From Chitinophagaceae bacterium (GTDB lineage: Bacteria > Bacteroidota > Bacteroidia > Chitinophagales > Chitinophagaceae), in the NCBI GenBank assembly GCA_019745155.1, contig JAIETM010000022.1:1-64000 (forward strand): DNA of 64,000 nucleotides, in the 5' to 3' direction. Below the pieces are notes generated by a model. It was not told where the DNA came from, searched no databases, and saw only the letters and a program-made list of their open reading frames with translations. This document shows, in pieces, positions 34,086-42,513 of the stretch. The translations under genes were made by a program, and so were the position numbers. Each line of letters starts with the position of its first letter. Within the stretch, counting starts at the first letter, position 1.

Positions 34086-36761
34086 TTATTTTTTAGGCAA
34101 TACTTCAATCTGTGCTTTTAGTGCCAGCTCTCGGGAAGAAGTGCCAACCATGATTCTGAACATACCAGGCTCAATCACGGATTCCATTTTCGTATTGAGC
34201 ATTTGGAAGTCTTCCAGCTTGAGCACAAAAGAAATTTGTTTACGTTCTCCTGGTTCTATTTGCACACGCTGAAAGTTTTTCAATTCCTGTAAAGGCCTTG
34301 CAACAGAAGCCAATTCATCGCGCAGGTACAATTGCACCACTTCTGTTCCAGGATATTTTCCCTTGTTTTCAATAACACAGCTTAGCGTAACTGCTTCACC
34401 GGCACGAATGCGCTGTTGACTCAATTTCAGCTCGCTTAATGCAAATTGCGTGTAGCTTAATCCATAGCCAAATGGAAACAAAGGCTGACCGCTCAAATCG
34501 GCATAATCATCTCCCCTTCCTGTTGGTTTATGCCAATAACTCAATGGCAACTGTCCTTCAGCAAGCGGAAAACTGATCGGCAGTTTTCCTGATGGATTGA
34601 TTTTACCACTGAGTATATCTGCTACTGCCATTCCTCCTGCTTCGCCAGGATACCAGGCCATCAAAACTGCATCAGCTACATCTAACCAAGGCTGCATGGT
34701 AACAGCACTGCCGCCCGTGATGATCACCACCAAGGGTTTTCCAGTTGCAGCAAGTGCTTGTAACTGCATTGCTTGCTTGCCGGGCAATGACAATTGTGCA
34801 CGATCGCGAAACTCGCCTTCCTCAATACCTACAACCGCAAGCATGATATCCGCATCTTTTGCTATAGCAACTGCGTCTTGAATCAATCTGCTATCCTGAT
34901 CTGCAACATGCATATTTGTAACAAGTCTGACTCTTCCATTACCCTGCGTTTCCCTGAACTGTACTTTGATGGGATATAAACTATCTTTTTGCAAGGGAAG
35001 CGTCACTGTCCTCAAATGAAAACTTTGTTTATTGTCTTCTGCGATTAGCAATTGATCATTCAGGTAAAGCCGATAACCATCATTCCCTTCTAACCCTAAC
35101 TCAAAAATGCCAGTAGTATCAGGTTTTAAATAACCTGTCCACTCTAAAGCATAATAATCAGGCTTTACTTCAGGCACGGGTGGATACAATGTCCAGTGCG
35201 CATCAATGAGAGGATCAATACGACTGGCAACAGCAGCATCCGCAAATCCAGGTGACGCATAAAAATTCGCTTTCAAGCCTTGCTGCCAAACCCCATTCGC
35301 TTCTACCCACAGTAGTTTTGAAGGAATGGTTTGGTATTTACTCGAAGTTCTTGCACAGCCGGGTGCATGAACAATTGTTGCCTTACTGCCAAACACTTCT
35401 TTTATTCCATCAAGTATAGATACTACCCGATTACCTGTGCCACTATATCCGCCCAATCTGGCAGCTGTAGCATCACTACCAATCACAGCAATTTTTTTCA
35501 CGCTGGATTGAATAGGTAAAATCTGTGCTTTATTCTTCAACAACACAATAGATTTCTGCGCCGCTTCTCTGGCCAGCACATGATGCTTTGCAGATAAGGC
35601 TTTGATAGAATCAGGTTCAGGTATAGCAACATAGGGTTGATCAAACAAACCCAGCTGAAACTTTGCCAGCAGTACGCGCGAAACCGCTGCATCAATACTT
35701 CGTTGTGTAATTGCTCCATTCAAAAAAGGAGGCATAAATAATGCGTTATGTTTCAAGTCGGTTTGAAAAATGACATCCAAACCATTTTGAATGGATTGCT
35801 TTCCTGCATTAGCATAATCCTTAGCAGTCATGTGTAGTACGTTTGCGCCACCCACTGCATTGGCATCTGAAATCACAAATCCGCGAAAGCCCCAGCCTTT
35901 CTTCAATACCTGCTCTAATAAATGCTGATTGGCAGAAGCAGGACTTCCATCTACAGAATTATAAGCAGTCATGATTGATCTCGCACCCGCTTTGGTAATA
36001 GCATTGTAAAAAGGCGGATAATAGAGTTCTCTGAGCAATCGCTCGTTGAAATGAATAGGATAACTATCGCGACCGCCATCACCGAGATTGGCAATAAAAT
36101 GTTTGGGTGTGGTAATAACACCAGCTTGTTCCATGGCACGGATATACGCCTGGCTCATCCAACTGCACAAGAGCGGATCTTCACCGTAAGTCTCTTCTGT
36201 TCTGCCCCAGCGTGGGTCTGTAGCGATATTCAATACTGGTGACAATATCTGGCGAATGCCTCTGATACGCGCTTCTTGCGCAATAGCCGTGGCTAAACTT
36301 TGCATCAATAATGTATCAAAAGATGCGGCTAATGCAATTGACTGCGGAAAAACGGTCGCACCGGTTGCAACTAATCCGTGTAAACCCTCTTCAAAGAAAA
36401 TACCAGGTATACCTAATCTTGTTTGACGCATCAGGAATGCTTGTACTGCATTGACTTGCTTGGCAAAGCTGAGCGCATCCTGCCCATTCCCGTATTGCAA
36501 TACCTGTTGTGTGGTATTGGTTTGTGTGCTTGCATTCAGCTGCAAACCAAAAACTGATTTGTGCAATTGATTCGTATCAGCAAGACTGCCCGGTGCCATG
36601 AATAACTGCCAGAACTTCTCTTCCGGCTTCATTCTGCCAAGCAAATCTTTCACACGCACAACATGTGGCAAACGCGGATTCTGATAAGGTAATTGCTGTG
36701 CTGGAAGCTGGCTGTGCAGTACACAAAAAACAATGAGGCAAAAACAAAATCTTAGCTGCAT
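34086..36761 (-). CDS. Exported glycoside hydrolase family 3 beta-glycosidase with PA14 domain
   Basis: An 891-residue enzyme with signal peptide (cleavage near LPAQ). The GH3 N-domain (about residues 45-370) has LSPVLNIATDPRWGRTEETY, TPKHFIAN and the nucleophile Asp299 in GFVISDANAV. The GH3 C-domain is split by a PA14 domain (about 465-600, with ALEWTGYLKPDTTGIFELGLEG), after which EEGEFRDRAQLSLPG carries the likely acid/base Glu. A fibronectin III-like domain (about 790-880) closes the protein. PA14-containing GH3 enzymes often act on plant or microbial beta-glucans. Monocistronic, divergent from the DUF2975 gene. Confidence 0.95.
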   Translation of the reverse strand: MQLRFCFCLIVFCVLHSQLPAQQLPYQNPRLPHVVRVKDLLGRMKPEEKFWQLFMAPGSLADTNQLHKSVFGLQLNASTQTNTTQQVLQYGNGQDALSFAKQVNAVQAFLMRQTRLGIPGIFFEEGLHGLVATGATVFPQSIALAASFDTLLMQSLATAIAQEARIRGIRQILSPVLNIATDPRWGRTEETYGEDPLLCSWMSQAYIRAMEQAGVITTPKHFIANLGDGGRDSYPIHFNERLLRELYYPPFYNAITKAGARSIMTAYNSVDGSPASANQHLLEQVLKKGWGFRGFVISDANAVGGANVLHMTAKDYANAGKQSIQNGLDVIFQTDLKHNALFMPPFLNGAITQRSIDAAVSRVLLAKFQLGLFDQPYVAIPEPDSIKALSAKHHVLAREAAQKSIVLLKNKAQILPIQSSVKKIAVIGSDATAARLGGYSGTGNRVVSILDGIKEVFGSKATIVHAPGCARTSSKYQTIPSKLLWVEANGVWQQGLKANFYASPGFADAAVASRIDPLIDAHWTLYPPVPEVKPDYYALEWTGYLKPDTTGIFELGLEGNDGYRLYLNDQLLIAEDNKQSFHLRTVTLPLQKDSLYPIKVQFRETQGNGRVRLVTNMHVADQDSRLIQDAVAIAKDADIMLAVVGIEEGEFRDRAQLSLPGKQAMQLQALAATGKPLVVIITGGSAVTMQPWLDVADAVLMAWYPGEAGGMAVADILSGKINPSGKLPISFPLAEGQLPLSYWHKPTGRGDDYADLSGQPLFPFGYGLSYTQFALSELKLSQQRIRAGEAVTLSCVIENKGKYPGTEVVQLYLRDELASVARPLQELKNFQRVQIEPGERKQISFVLKLEDFQMLNTKMESVIEPGMFRIMVGTSSRELALKAQIEVLPKK

Positions 36762-36885
36762 ACAGCAACATTACTGAATTGACTAACCCAAAACAAAGCC
36801 AACAGCTTTTTGCTAAATAAATGATTCCCAATGCAGTGATGAGGGTCATGCATCCAATCTTGAAAATTTTCCTTAAAAAATAATT

Positions 36886-36921
36886 ATTTATTGTTTTTCA
36901 ATAAATTTTAGCTGATATTTG
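36886..36921 (+). promoter_or_regulatory. Promoter of the DUF2975-HTH operon with overlapping inverted repeat
   Basis: ATTTATTG / CAATAAAT (36886-36893 and 36899-36906) is an 8-bp inverted repeat with loop TTTTT. Its left arm contains TTG (36891-36893), which stands 20 bases before GATATTTG (36914-36921, one mismatch to TAnnTTTG). A regulator bound there would occlude the -33 region; the HTH protein encoded downstream is the obvious candidate. Confidence 0.5.
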
Positions 36922-36939
36922 CATTATCAATAACTCAAT

Positions 36940-37467
36940 ATGCAAAAGCAACAAAAAAACATCCTCACCTTTATGAAGGTGCTTTTCTGGATCATTTTCA
37001 TTGGTCTGTGTATCAAAACCGGGGCAATTATTATTTCCGTTTTTGTGAGCTTATTTGTGAACGATAACGCTTCGCGTGACTTATACGAGGGACTGGATCT
37101 ATCTGCTGTAAAGGCTTTCAGCGATCTGCAATACTACCAGATGGTGACGCTATTAATTACCGTGAACGCCTTGAAAGCTTACATGGCTTTTTTGGTGGTA
37201 AAGATTTTCCAGCGCTTCAATCTGGCGAGTCCGTTTAATGAAATGGCCAGCAAACACCTCAGCCTAATCAGTTTTACAGCAGTTTCTACTGCTGTCATCA
37301 GTTTTATTGCCAATGCGCAAGCGCGATGGCTGATGAAAAGAGGCGTTGTCATTGACTTACATTGGGGCTATGAAGAACTTTTATTTTTTGCCGGTGTGAT
37401 GTACATTATTGCGCATGTGTTTCAGAAAGGAACAGAATTACAATCAGAGAACGAATTAACTGTTTAA
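36940..37467 (+). CDS. DUF2975 membrane protein
   Basis: A 175-residue protein with four membrane helices (about residues 15-35, 66-88, 109-128, 142-160), matching the DUF2975 (YoaS-like) family. IFQRFNLASPFNEMASKHLSLIS is the conserved cytoplasmic loop. Family members are nearly always encoded with a small Cro/C1-type HTH protein, as here (1-base gap), and may sequester or sense for it; molecular function is unknown. Confidence 0.88.
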   Translation: MQKQQKNILTFMKVLFWIIFIGLCIKTGAIIISVFVSLFVNDNASRDLYEGLDLSAVKAFSDLQYYQMVTLLITVNALKAYMAFLVVKIFQRFNLASPFNEMASKHLSLISFTAVSTAVISFIANAQARWLMKRGVVIDLHWGYEELLFFAGVMYIIAHVFQKGTELQSENELTV

Positions 37468-37468
37468 C

Positions 37469-37681
37469 ATGCCCATCATAGTCAACTTAGATGTAATGAT
37501 GGCCAGAAGAAAGATCTCGCTGAACGAACTGTCTGCACGGGTAGACCTTACATTATCTAATCTTTCCATCCTGAAAACGGGTAAGGCTAAAGCCATCCGT
37601 TTCAGTACACTCGAAGCAATCTGCAAAGCCTTAGACTGTCAGCCCGCAGATATTTTAGAATATGTTCCTGAGCCTGATTAA
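37469..37681 (+). CDS. YozG-like Cro/C1-type helix-turn-helix regulator
   Basis: A 70-residue DNA-binding protein that is nothing but an XRE helix-turn-helix: VNLDVMMARRKISLNELSA, then VDLTLSNLSILKTGKAKAIR (recognition region) and ALDCQPADILEYVPE. It pairs with the DUF2975 protein immediately upstream and is probably an autoregulator of that promoter (inference from the inverted repeat there). Confidence 0.9.
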   Translation: MPIIVNLDVMMARRKISLNELSARVDLTLSNLSILKTGKAKAIRFSTLEAICKALDCQPADILEYVPEPD

Positions 37682-37726
37682 GCTTGATGCAAAAGGAAGC
37701 CTGTATCTTGCTGAAAAGAATTGAAG

Positions 37727-38080
37727 ATGCTGCATCTGGCCATCCCCAAGCTTCCCATGCGCAATAAGGCTGCCACCAAAAGCTATTATATCAATCAGCT
37801 TGGGTTTAAAGAAGTGAATGATTATGGCGACTATCTTCTATTGGAAAAAGATCAAATAGAACTGCACTTTTTTGCGCATACCACATTGATACCTGAAGAG
37901 AATGATGGACAGATATATTGCAGGGTCAGCAATATCGATTCATGGTATCAAGAATTATTGGACAAACAAGTAGCTATTCATCCTAATGGGAAGCTAGAAA
38001 ATAAGCCTTGGCAACAACGTGAATTTTCTTTGTTGGATCCTGACAATAATTTGCTCACTTTCGGTGAGCCAATTTCATAA
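37727..38080 (+). CDS. Bleomycin-resistance-like VOC protein
   Basis: A 117-residue VOC protein: MLHLAIPKLPMRNKAATKSY, INQLGFKEVNDYGDYLLLEK, then FSLLDPDNNLLTFGEP. The layout resembles bleomycin-binding proteins, which dimerise and trap a ligand rather than catalyse. I use the ATG at 37727; a TTG two codons earlier is less likely. The actual ligand is unknown. Confidence 0.82.
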   Translation: MLHLAIPKLPMRNKAATKSYYINQLGFKEVNDYGDYLLLEKDQIELHFFAHTTLIPEENDGQIYCRVSNIDSWYQELLDKQVAIHPNGKLENKPWQQREFSLLDPDNNLLTFGEPIS

Positions 38081-38099
38081 ACCACTTGACCAACTGATT

Positions 38100-38579
38100 A
38101 TGCAGCTAAAACATACGCTTTATATCGCAGCCCTCTTGATTGTATTTACCACCCTATCCTGCAAACAAGAACAAAAGCCATTGGAGACAATTGGATGGTT
38201 AAATGGCACTTGGGTGGCACAAACACCCAGAGGCCCTTTATATGAAGATTGGCAAAAAACTGGTGATACTGGCTATGCAGTAAAGAGTTTTTATATCTAT
38301 CAAACGGATACTGTTTATTTTGAAAAGATCAGGGTTACGCAAGAACAAAAAAATATTCATTATATCGTAACAATTGCAGCTGATGCAGCGCAACAAGCAG
38401 TTGACTTTGTATCAATTTCTTTACATGCCGACAGCATGGTGTTTGAAAACAAAAAAAATCCATTTCCACAACAGATCATCTATAGAAAAAAAGGAACCGA
38501 CTCACTTGTAGCTGAGATCACTGGACTAATGGCCGGCAGAAAGGTGTCAGAATACTTCCCCATGAAGAAAATTCAATGA
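38100..38579 (+). CDS. DUF6265-like lipoprotein
   Basis: A 159-residue lipoprotein (signal peptide ending FTTLSC, acylated Cys near residue 19). IGWLNGTWVAQTPRGPLYEDW and later FYIYQTDTVYFEKI with SEYFPMKK at the end suggest the DUF6265/lipocalin-like beta-barrel group found in Bacteroidota. ATG at 38100 is chosen because it begins the signal peptide; the longer open frame overlaps the VOC gene. Confidence 0.78.
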   Translation: MQLKHTLYIAALLIVFTTLSCKQEQKPLETIGWLNGTWVAQTPRGPLYEDWQKTGDTGYAVKSFYIYQTDTVYFEKIRVTQEQKNIHYIVTIAADAAQQAVDFVSISLHADSMVFENKKNPFPQQIIYRKKGTDSLVAEITGLMAGRKVSEYFPMKKIQ

Positions 38580-38795
38580 TTGTCGACGTATCTAAGCGAT
38601 GAAAGAAGCTTTGCTACTAAGAAATATTGAATTGTTGCTAATCGTTCTGAGTATTTGATCTTAGTCATAAGGAGTAAGCAGTAGAAATAAGTTGAAGCAC
38701 ACGTGACAACCTTTCTCTAGATCTATGGTTTAGTAGAAGCAGGAATTCTATACCTTACTGAATGCATTCTTTTAAGTACGTCTAAAACCTATATC
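38580..38795. other. 216-base gap without recognisable gene
   Basis: A 19-codon frame (38599-38658) is present but has no support. I see no tRNA, strong hairpin or exact -7 element. Confidence 0.5.
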
Positions 38796-39215
38796 ATGCC
38801 CATACTGCCTTTATCCAAATTATTACTGGCCTATCTAGGCACTACCCTTGTCTTTTTTGCCATAGACTTGATCTGGCTTGGCGTACTCGCGAAGGATCTC
38901 TACCAACGTGAGCTGGGTAATTTTTTAAGTCCGCAAGTAAACTGGACAGCAGCCATCATCTTTTATTTACTCTTCATTATTGGCATTTTCATTTTCTGCA
39001 TTATACCTGCAGCAGAACAAGGTTCTATCTGGAAAGCACTGATACTCGGCATGCTATTTGGCGGTTTCACTTATGCTACCTACGATTTAACCAATCTGGC
39101 AACCATTAAAGACTGGCCTTTGAAAATCGTTTTCATTGATATTGCTTGGGGTATTTGCTTAACAGGTTCGGTAAGCACGGCCGGATATGCGATTGTACAA
39201 TGGCTTAGACAATAA
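38796..39215 (+). CDS. DUF2177 membrane protein
   Basis: A 139-residue protein with four membrane helices (about residues 9-28, 48-68, 79-99, 112-132). LDLIW-type motif in FFAIDLIWLGVLAKDLYQRELG and GGFTYATYDLTNLATIKDWP are signatures of DUF2177. No function is known. It ends 2 bases before the DUF1295 gene; in several genomes DUF2177 and DUF1295 genes are neighbours of cyclopropane-fatty-acid-type genes. Confidence 0.9.
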   Translation: MPILPLSKLLLAYLGTTLVFFAIDLIWLGVLAKDLYQRELGNFLSPQVNWTAAIIFYLLFIIGIFIFCIIPAAEQGSIWKALILGMLFGGFTYATYDLTNLATIKDWPLKIVFIDIAWGICLTGSVSTAGYAIVQWLRQ

Positions 39216-39217
39216 AC

Positions 39218-39997
39218 ATGGAAGTACTACTAGACCTTTATCTCTACGGAGCAACTGCTATATTATTCTATGCAAGTCTTTGCTTTGTCATAGCACTGCT
39301 ACTTAAAAGAAATGATATTGCAGATGTCGCATGGGGTTTAGGCTATGTGGTGATTATCCTACTTTGCCTGCAACAATTTTCTTTTACTCGTATATCACTC
39401 TTGGTTAGTAGCATGATTGTCTTGTGGGCAATTAGACTTAGTTGGTATATTGGTACACGCAATAAAGGAAAGCAGGAAGATTTTCGCTACGCCCAATGGC
39501 GAAAAGAATGGGGCGAACATTTTTACTGGCGTACATATCTACAAGTGTTTGTGTTGCAAGGTTTTTTCTTGCTCATCATTGCCGCGCCTATTTTTATCAG
39601 TTTCGCTGATCCAACGCCTATCGCATACAACTGGGTGATTGATCTAGGGGTAATTACGTGGCTGAAAGGATTTTTCATACAAGCGATTGCTGATTACCAG
39701 ATGGCTAGATTTCGTCAACACAAACTACCCGGACAAATCATGAACAAAGGTTTATGGAGATACTCCAGACATCCAAACTATTTCGGTGAAATACTGATGT
39801 GGTGGGGATTGTGGCTGGTAGTGTTTCAGCTAAATCATGGATGGTTAGGACTTATTAGTCCGGTAACCATTACTTATCTACTGGCTTTTGTATCTGGCGT
39901 GCCAATGCTGGAGAAGAAATATATCGGCAATCCCAACTTTGATGCGTATAAAAAGTCAACCAGCGCGCTGATTCCTTGGTTTCCGAAACGGGTTTAA
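39218..39997 (+). CDS. DUF1295 / steroid 5-alpha-reductase-like membrane enzyme
   Basis: A 259-residue membrane protein with about seven helices. NDIADVAWGLGYV near the start and the C-terminal GLWRYSRHPNYFGEILMWWG with KKYIGNPNFDAYKKSTSALIP place it in DUF1295, related to the NAD(P)H-dependent 3-oxo-5-alpha-steroid 4-dehydrogenase C-terminal domain. Probable lipid double-bond reductase or methyltransferase-like membrane enzyme; substrate unknown. Tightly coupled to DUF2177. Confidence 0.92.
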   Translation: MEVLLDLYLYGATAILFYASLCFVIALLLKRNDIADVAWGLGYVVIILLCLQQFSFTRISLLVSSMIVLWAIRLSWYIGTRNKGKQEDFRYAQWRKEWGEHFYWRTYLQVFVLQGFFLLIIAAPIFISFADPTPIAYNWVIDLGVITWLKGFFIQAIADYQMARFRQHKLPGQIMNKGLWRYSRHPNYFGEILMWWGLWLVVFQLNHGWLGLISPVTITYLLAFVSGVPMLEKKYIGNPNFDAYKKSTSALIPWFPKRV

Positions 39998-40073
39998 CCA
40001 CTTGTCAAATACTCCTTTGAACTGAAGGCAAAACTTGCAGAATTAACTACATTCATTGCCCTAATTCAGGCAT

Positions 40074-42494
40074 ATGAAACAATTGTTCGCACCCATTTTG
40101 CTGTTACTTTCATTAAGTACTACAAACGCCCAAACACTGGGTCCTCTTAGCGTTGAAAAAATTATGCGCGACCCAAAATGGATTGGTAGTTCTCCATCCA
40201 ATCTTCAATGGAGCCAAAGCAGCAATCAATTGTTTTTTCGCTGGAACCCAGAAGGTCAGCCCGGCGACTCAATGTATCATATCAGTACAACCAATAAGCA
40301 ACCTGCGAAAGCGAGTATTGAGCAAACGCAATTGCTGAACAACCAAGGCAGTTTTGTTTATAATCAAACAAGAACCCAATATGTGTATGCACAGCTTGGC
40401 GATGTTTATCTTGTTGATGTAAAATCAGGCAAGACCAAGCGTGTAACCAATACCATGGATCAGGAATCTGCGCCACTCTTCTGCTTCAACGACAGCAAAA
40501 TCGTTTATACACGCAATCAAAATTTGTATGCCTGGGATATCAACTCAGGAGAAACAGAACAATTGACGAATATCCGTTCAGGCACGGTACCTACAGCGCC
40601 AATGCAAGGTGGTGGTTTTGGTAGAAACAATGCAAGCAACACACCTCCCATGCTCAGCACTGGCAGTACACAGGAAGAATGGCTGAAGAACGATCAGCTG
40701 CGTTATTTTCAAGTGCTGCGCGAAAGAAAGGAGAAAAGAGAAAGTACAGAAGCTTACAATAAGCGTATCCCTCAACCAAAAGAAATGCGCGCCCTACCTA
40801 TGGGCGATGGTTTCATGCAAGGACTTACGATTAGTGCTGATGGCCGCTTTGTGAGCTATCGCATCTTCCGCCAAGGTAGTGGTAGAAATACCATTGTAAC
40901 CAGCTATGTAACAGAAAGCGGCTTCACCACAGACATCAACGCAAGAACAAAAGTTGGCACCCCACAAGGTAGCAGTGATCTCTATATCTATGATCGTATC
41001 AAAGACACTTTGATGCAATTGAAAGCAGAGCAAATTCCGGGCATCAAGGATTTACCTGATTATGTAAAAGATTATCCTAAGCAACTGGAAGACCGCAAAA
41101 AAAGAAATAGCAACAGAAGCTTTACGATTACCAATGTGAGCTGGTCGCCAAAAGGTAATTATGCAGTTATTGACTTACGTGCTGTAGACAACAAGGATCG
41201 TTGGTTGATGCGTTTCGACAGCACTGGTTTCAAGTTACTGGATCGCCAGCGCGATGAAGCATGGATTGCCGGCCCTGGTATTGGCTTTGGTAGAAATACT
41301 GGCTGGATAGATGATACCCGTTTTTGGTTTCATTCGGAAAAAACCGGTTACTCACATTTGTATATAGCAGATCTTAGCGCTAATACTATTCAGGCATTAA
41401 CATCCGGCAATTACGAAGTACAACAAGCCGAATTATCTAAAGACAAGAAGTTCTTTTACCTCACAACAAATGAAGTGCATCCAGGCGAACAACATTTCTA
41501 TCGTCTACCTGTAACAGGTGGTAAAGCAGAAAAAATCACTAGCATGACAGGTGCGCATCAGGTAAGTATCTCTCCTGATGAGAAGTATATCGCCTATCTT
41601 TACTCCTACTCTAACAAGCCTTGGGAATTATACCTGCAAGAAAACAAAGTGGGTGCTAAGCCTGAGCAAATCACCAATAAAGCAACGTCTGCAGAATTCA
41701 ACAGTTATGGATGGCGCGATCCAGCAGTTGTTACATTTACAGCAAGAGATGGCGCCACTGTTTATGGCAGACTGTATACACCAAAACAACAAGACCCTAA
41801 TAAACCAGCAGTCATCTTTGTGCATGGTGCTGGGTATCTGCAGAATGCACACAAGTGGTGGAGTTCTTACTTCCGTGAATACATGTTCCACAACTTATTA
41901 GCTGATCTTGGTTATACAGTTCTTGATATTGATTACAGAGGCAGCGCAGGTTATGGCCGCGATTGGCGAACCGGTATCTATCGCCACATGGGCGGCAAAG
42001 ATCTTACAGACCATGTAGATGCCATTGACTATCTCGTAAAAAATCACAACGTAAATGCTGACAGAGTAGGTATTTATGGCGGCTCATACGGTGGCTTTAT
42101 TACTTTGATGGCCATGTTTACCACACCGGGTAAATTCGCTGCAGGTGCAGCTTTAAGACCTGTTACTGACTGGGCACAATACAATCACGGCTATACTGCC
42201 AATATCTTGAATGAACCTTTTACCGATAGTATCGCTTATAGAAAAAGCTCACCTTTTTATTTTGCAGAAGGCTTGAATGGCCACTTATTGATTTGCCATG
42301 GAATGGTAGACGTGAACGTACATTATCAGGATGCTGTGAAACTGGCACAAAGACTCATTGAATTGGGTAAGGATAATTGGGAACTAGCATCCTATCCTAT
42401 GGAAGATCATGGCTTTGTAGAGCCGAGTAGTTGGACAGACGAGTACAAACGTATTTTAAAACTCTTTGAACAGCAATTGCGCAAGCGACCCTGA
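40074..42494 (+). CDS. Exported DPP IV-like S9 peptidase
   Basis: An 806-residue protein: signal peptide (cleavage after TTNAQ), a DPP IV-type beta-propeller (about residues 80-520), and a C-terminal peptidase S9 catalytic domain with Ser in GIYGGSYGGF, Asp in CHGMVDVNVHY and His in MEDHGF. By family it removes N-terminal dipeptides in the periplasm, supplying amino acids. A long charged insertion near residues 195-245 (YFQVLRERKEKRESTEAYNK) lies between propeller strands. CotH follows after 19 bases. Confidence 0.94.
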   Translation: MKQLFAPILLLLSLSTTNAQTLGPLSVEKIMRDPKWIGSSPSNLQWSQSSNQLFFRWNPEGQPGDSMYHISTTNKQPAKASIEQTQLLNNQGSFVYNQTRTQYVYAQLGDVYLVDVKSGKTKRVTNTMDQESAPLFCFNDSKIVYTRNQNLYAWDINSGETEQLTNIRSGTVPTAPMQGGGFGRNNASNTPPMLSTGSTQEEWLKNDQLRYFQVLRERKEKRESTEAYNKRIPQPKEMRALPMGDGFMQGLTISADGRFVSYRIFRQGSGRNTIVTSYVTESGFTTDINARTKVGTPQGSSDLYIYDRIKDTLMQLKAEQIPGIKDLPDYVKDYPKQLEDRKKRNSNRSFTITNVSWSPKGNYAVIDLRAVDNKDRWLMRFDSTGFKLLDRQRDEAWIAGPGIGFGRNTGWIDDTRFWFHSEKTGYSHLYIADLSANTIQALTSGNYEVQQAELSKDKKFFYLTTNEVHPGEQHFYRLPVTGGKAEKITSMTGAHQVSISPDEKYIAYLYSYSNKPWELYLQENKVGAKPEQITNKATSAEFNSYGWRDPAVVTFTARDGATVYGRLYTPKQQDPNKPAVIFVHGAGYLQNAHKWWSSYFREYMFHNLLADLGYTVLDIDYRGSAGYGRDWRTGIYRHMGGKDLTDHVDAIDYLVKNHNVNADRVGIYGGSYGGFITLMAMFTTPGKFAAGAALRPVTDWAQYNHGYTANILNEPFTDSIAYRKSSPFYFAEGLNGHLLICHGMVDVNVHYQDAVKLAQRLIELGKDNWELASYPMEDHGFVEPSSWTDEYKRILKLFEQQLRKRP

Positions 42495-42513
42495 TCATCG
42501 GTAACTTTATTAT

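Noticed and set aside
38599-38658. 19-codon frame in the gap before the DUF2177 gene
   Set aside because: No promoter, signal peptide or conserved feature; expected by chance.
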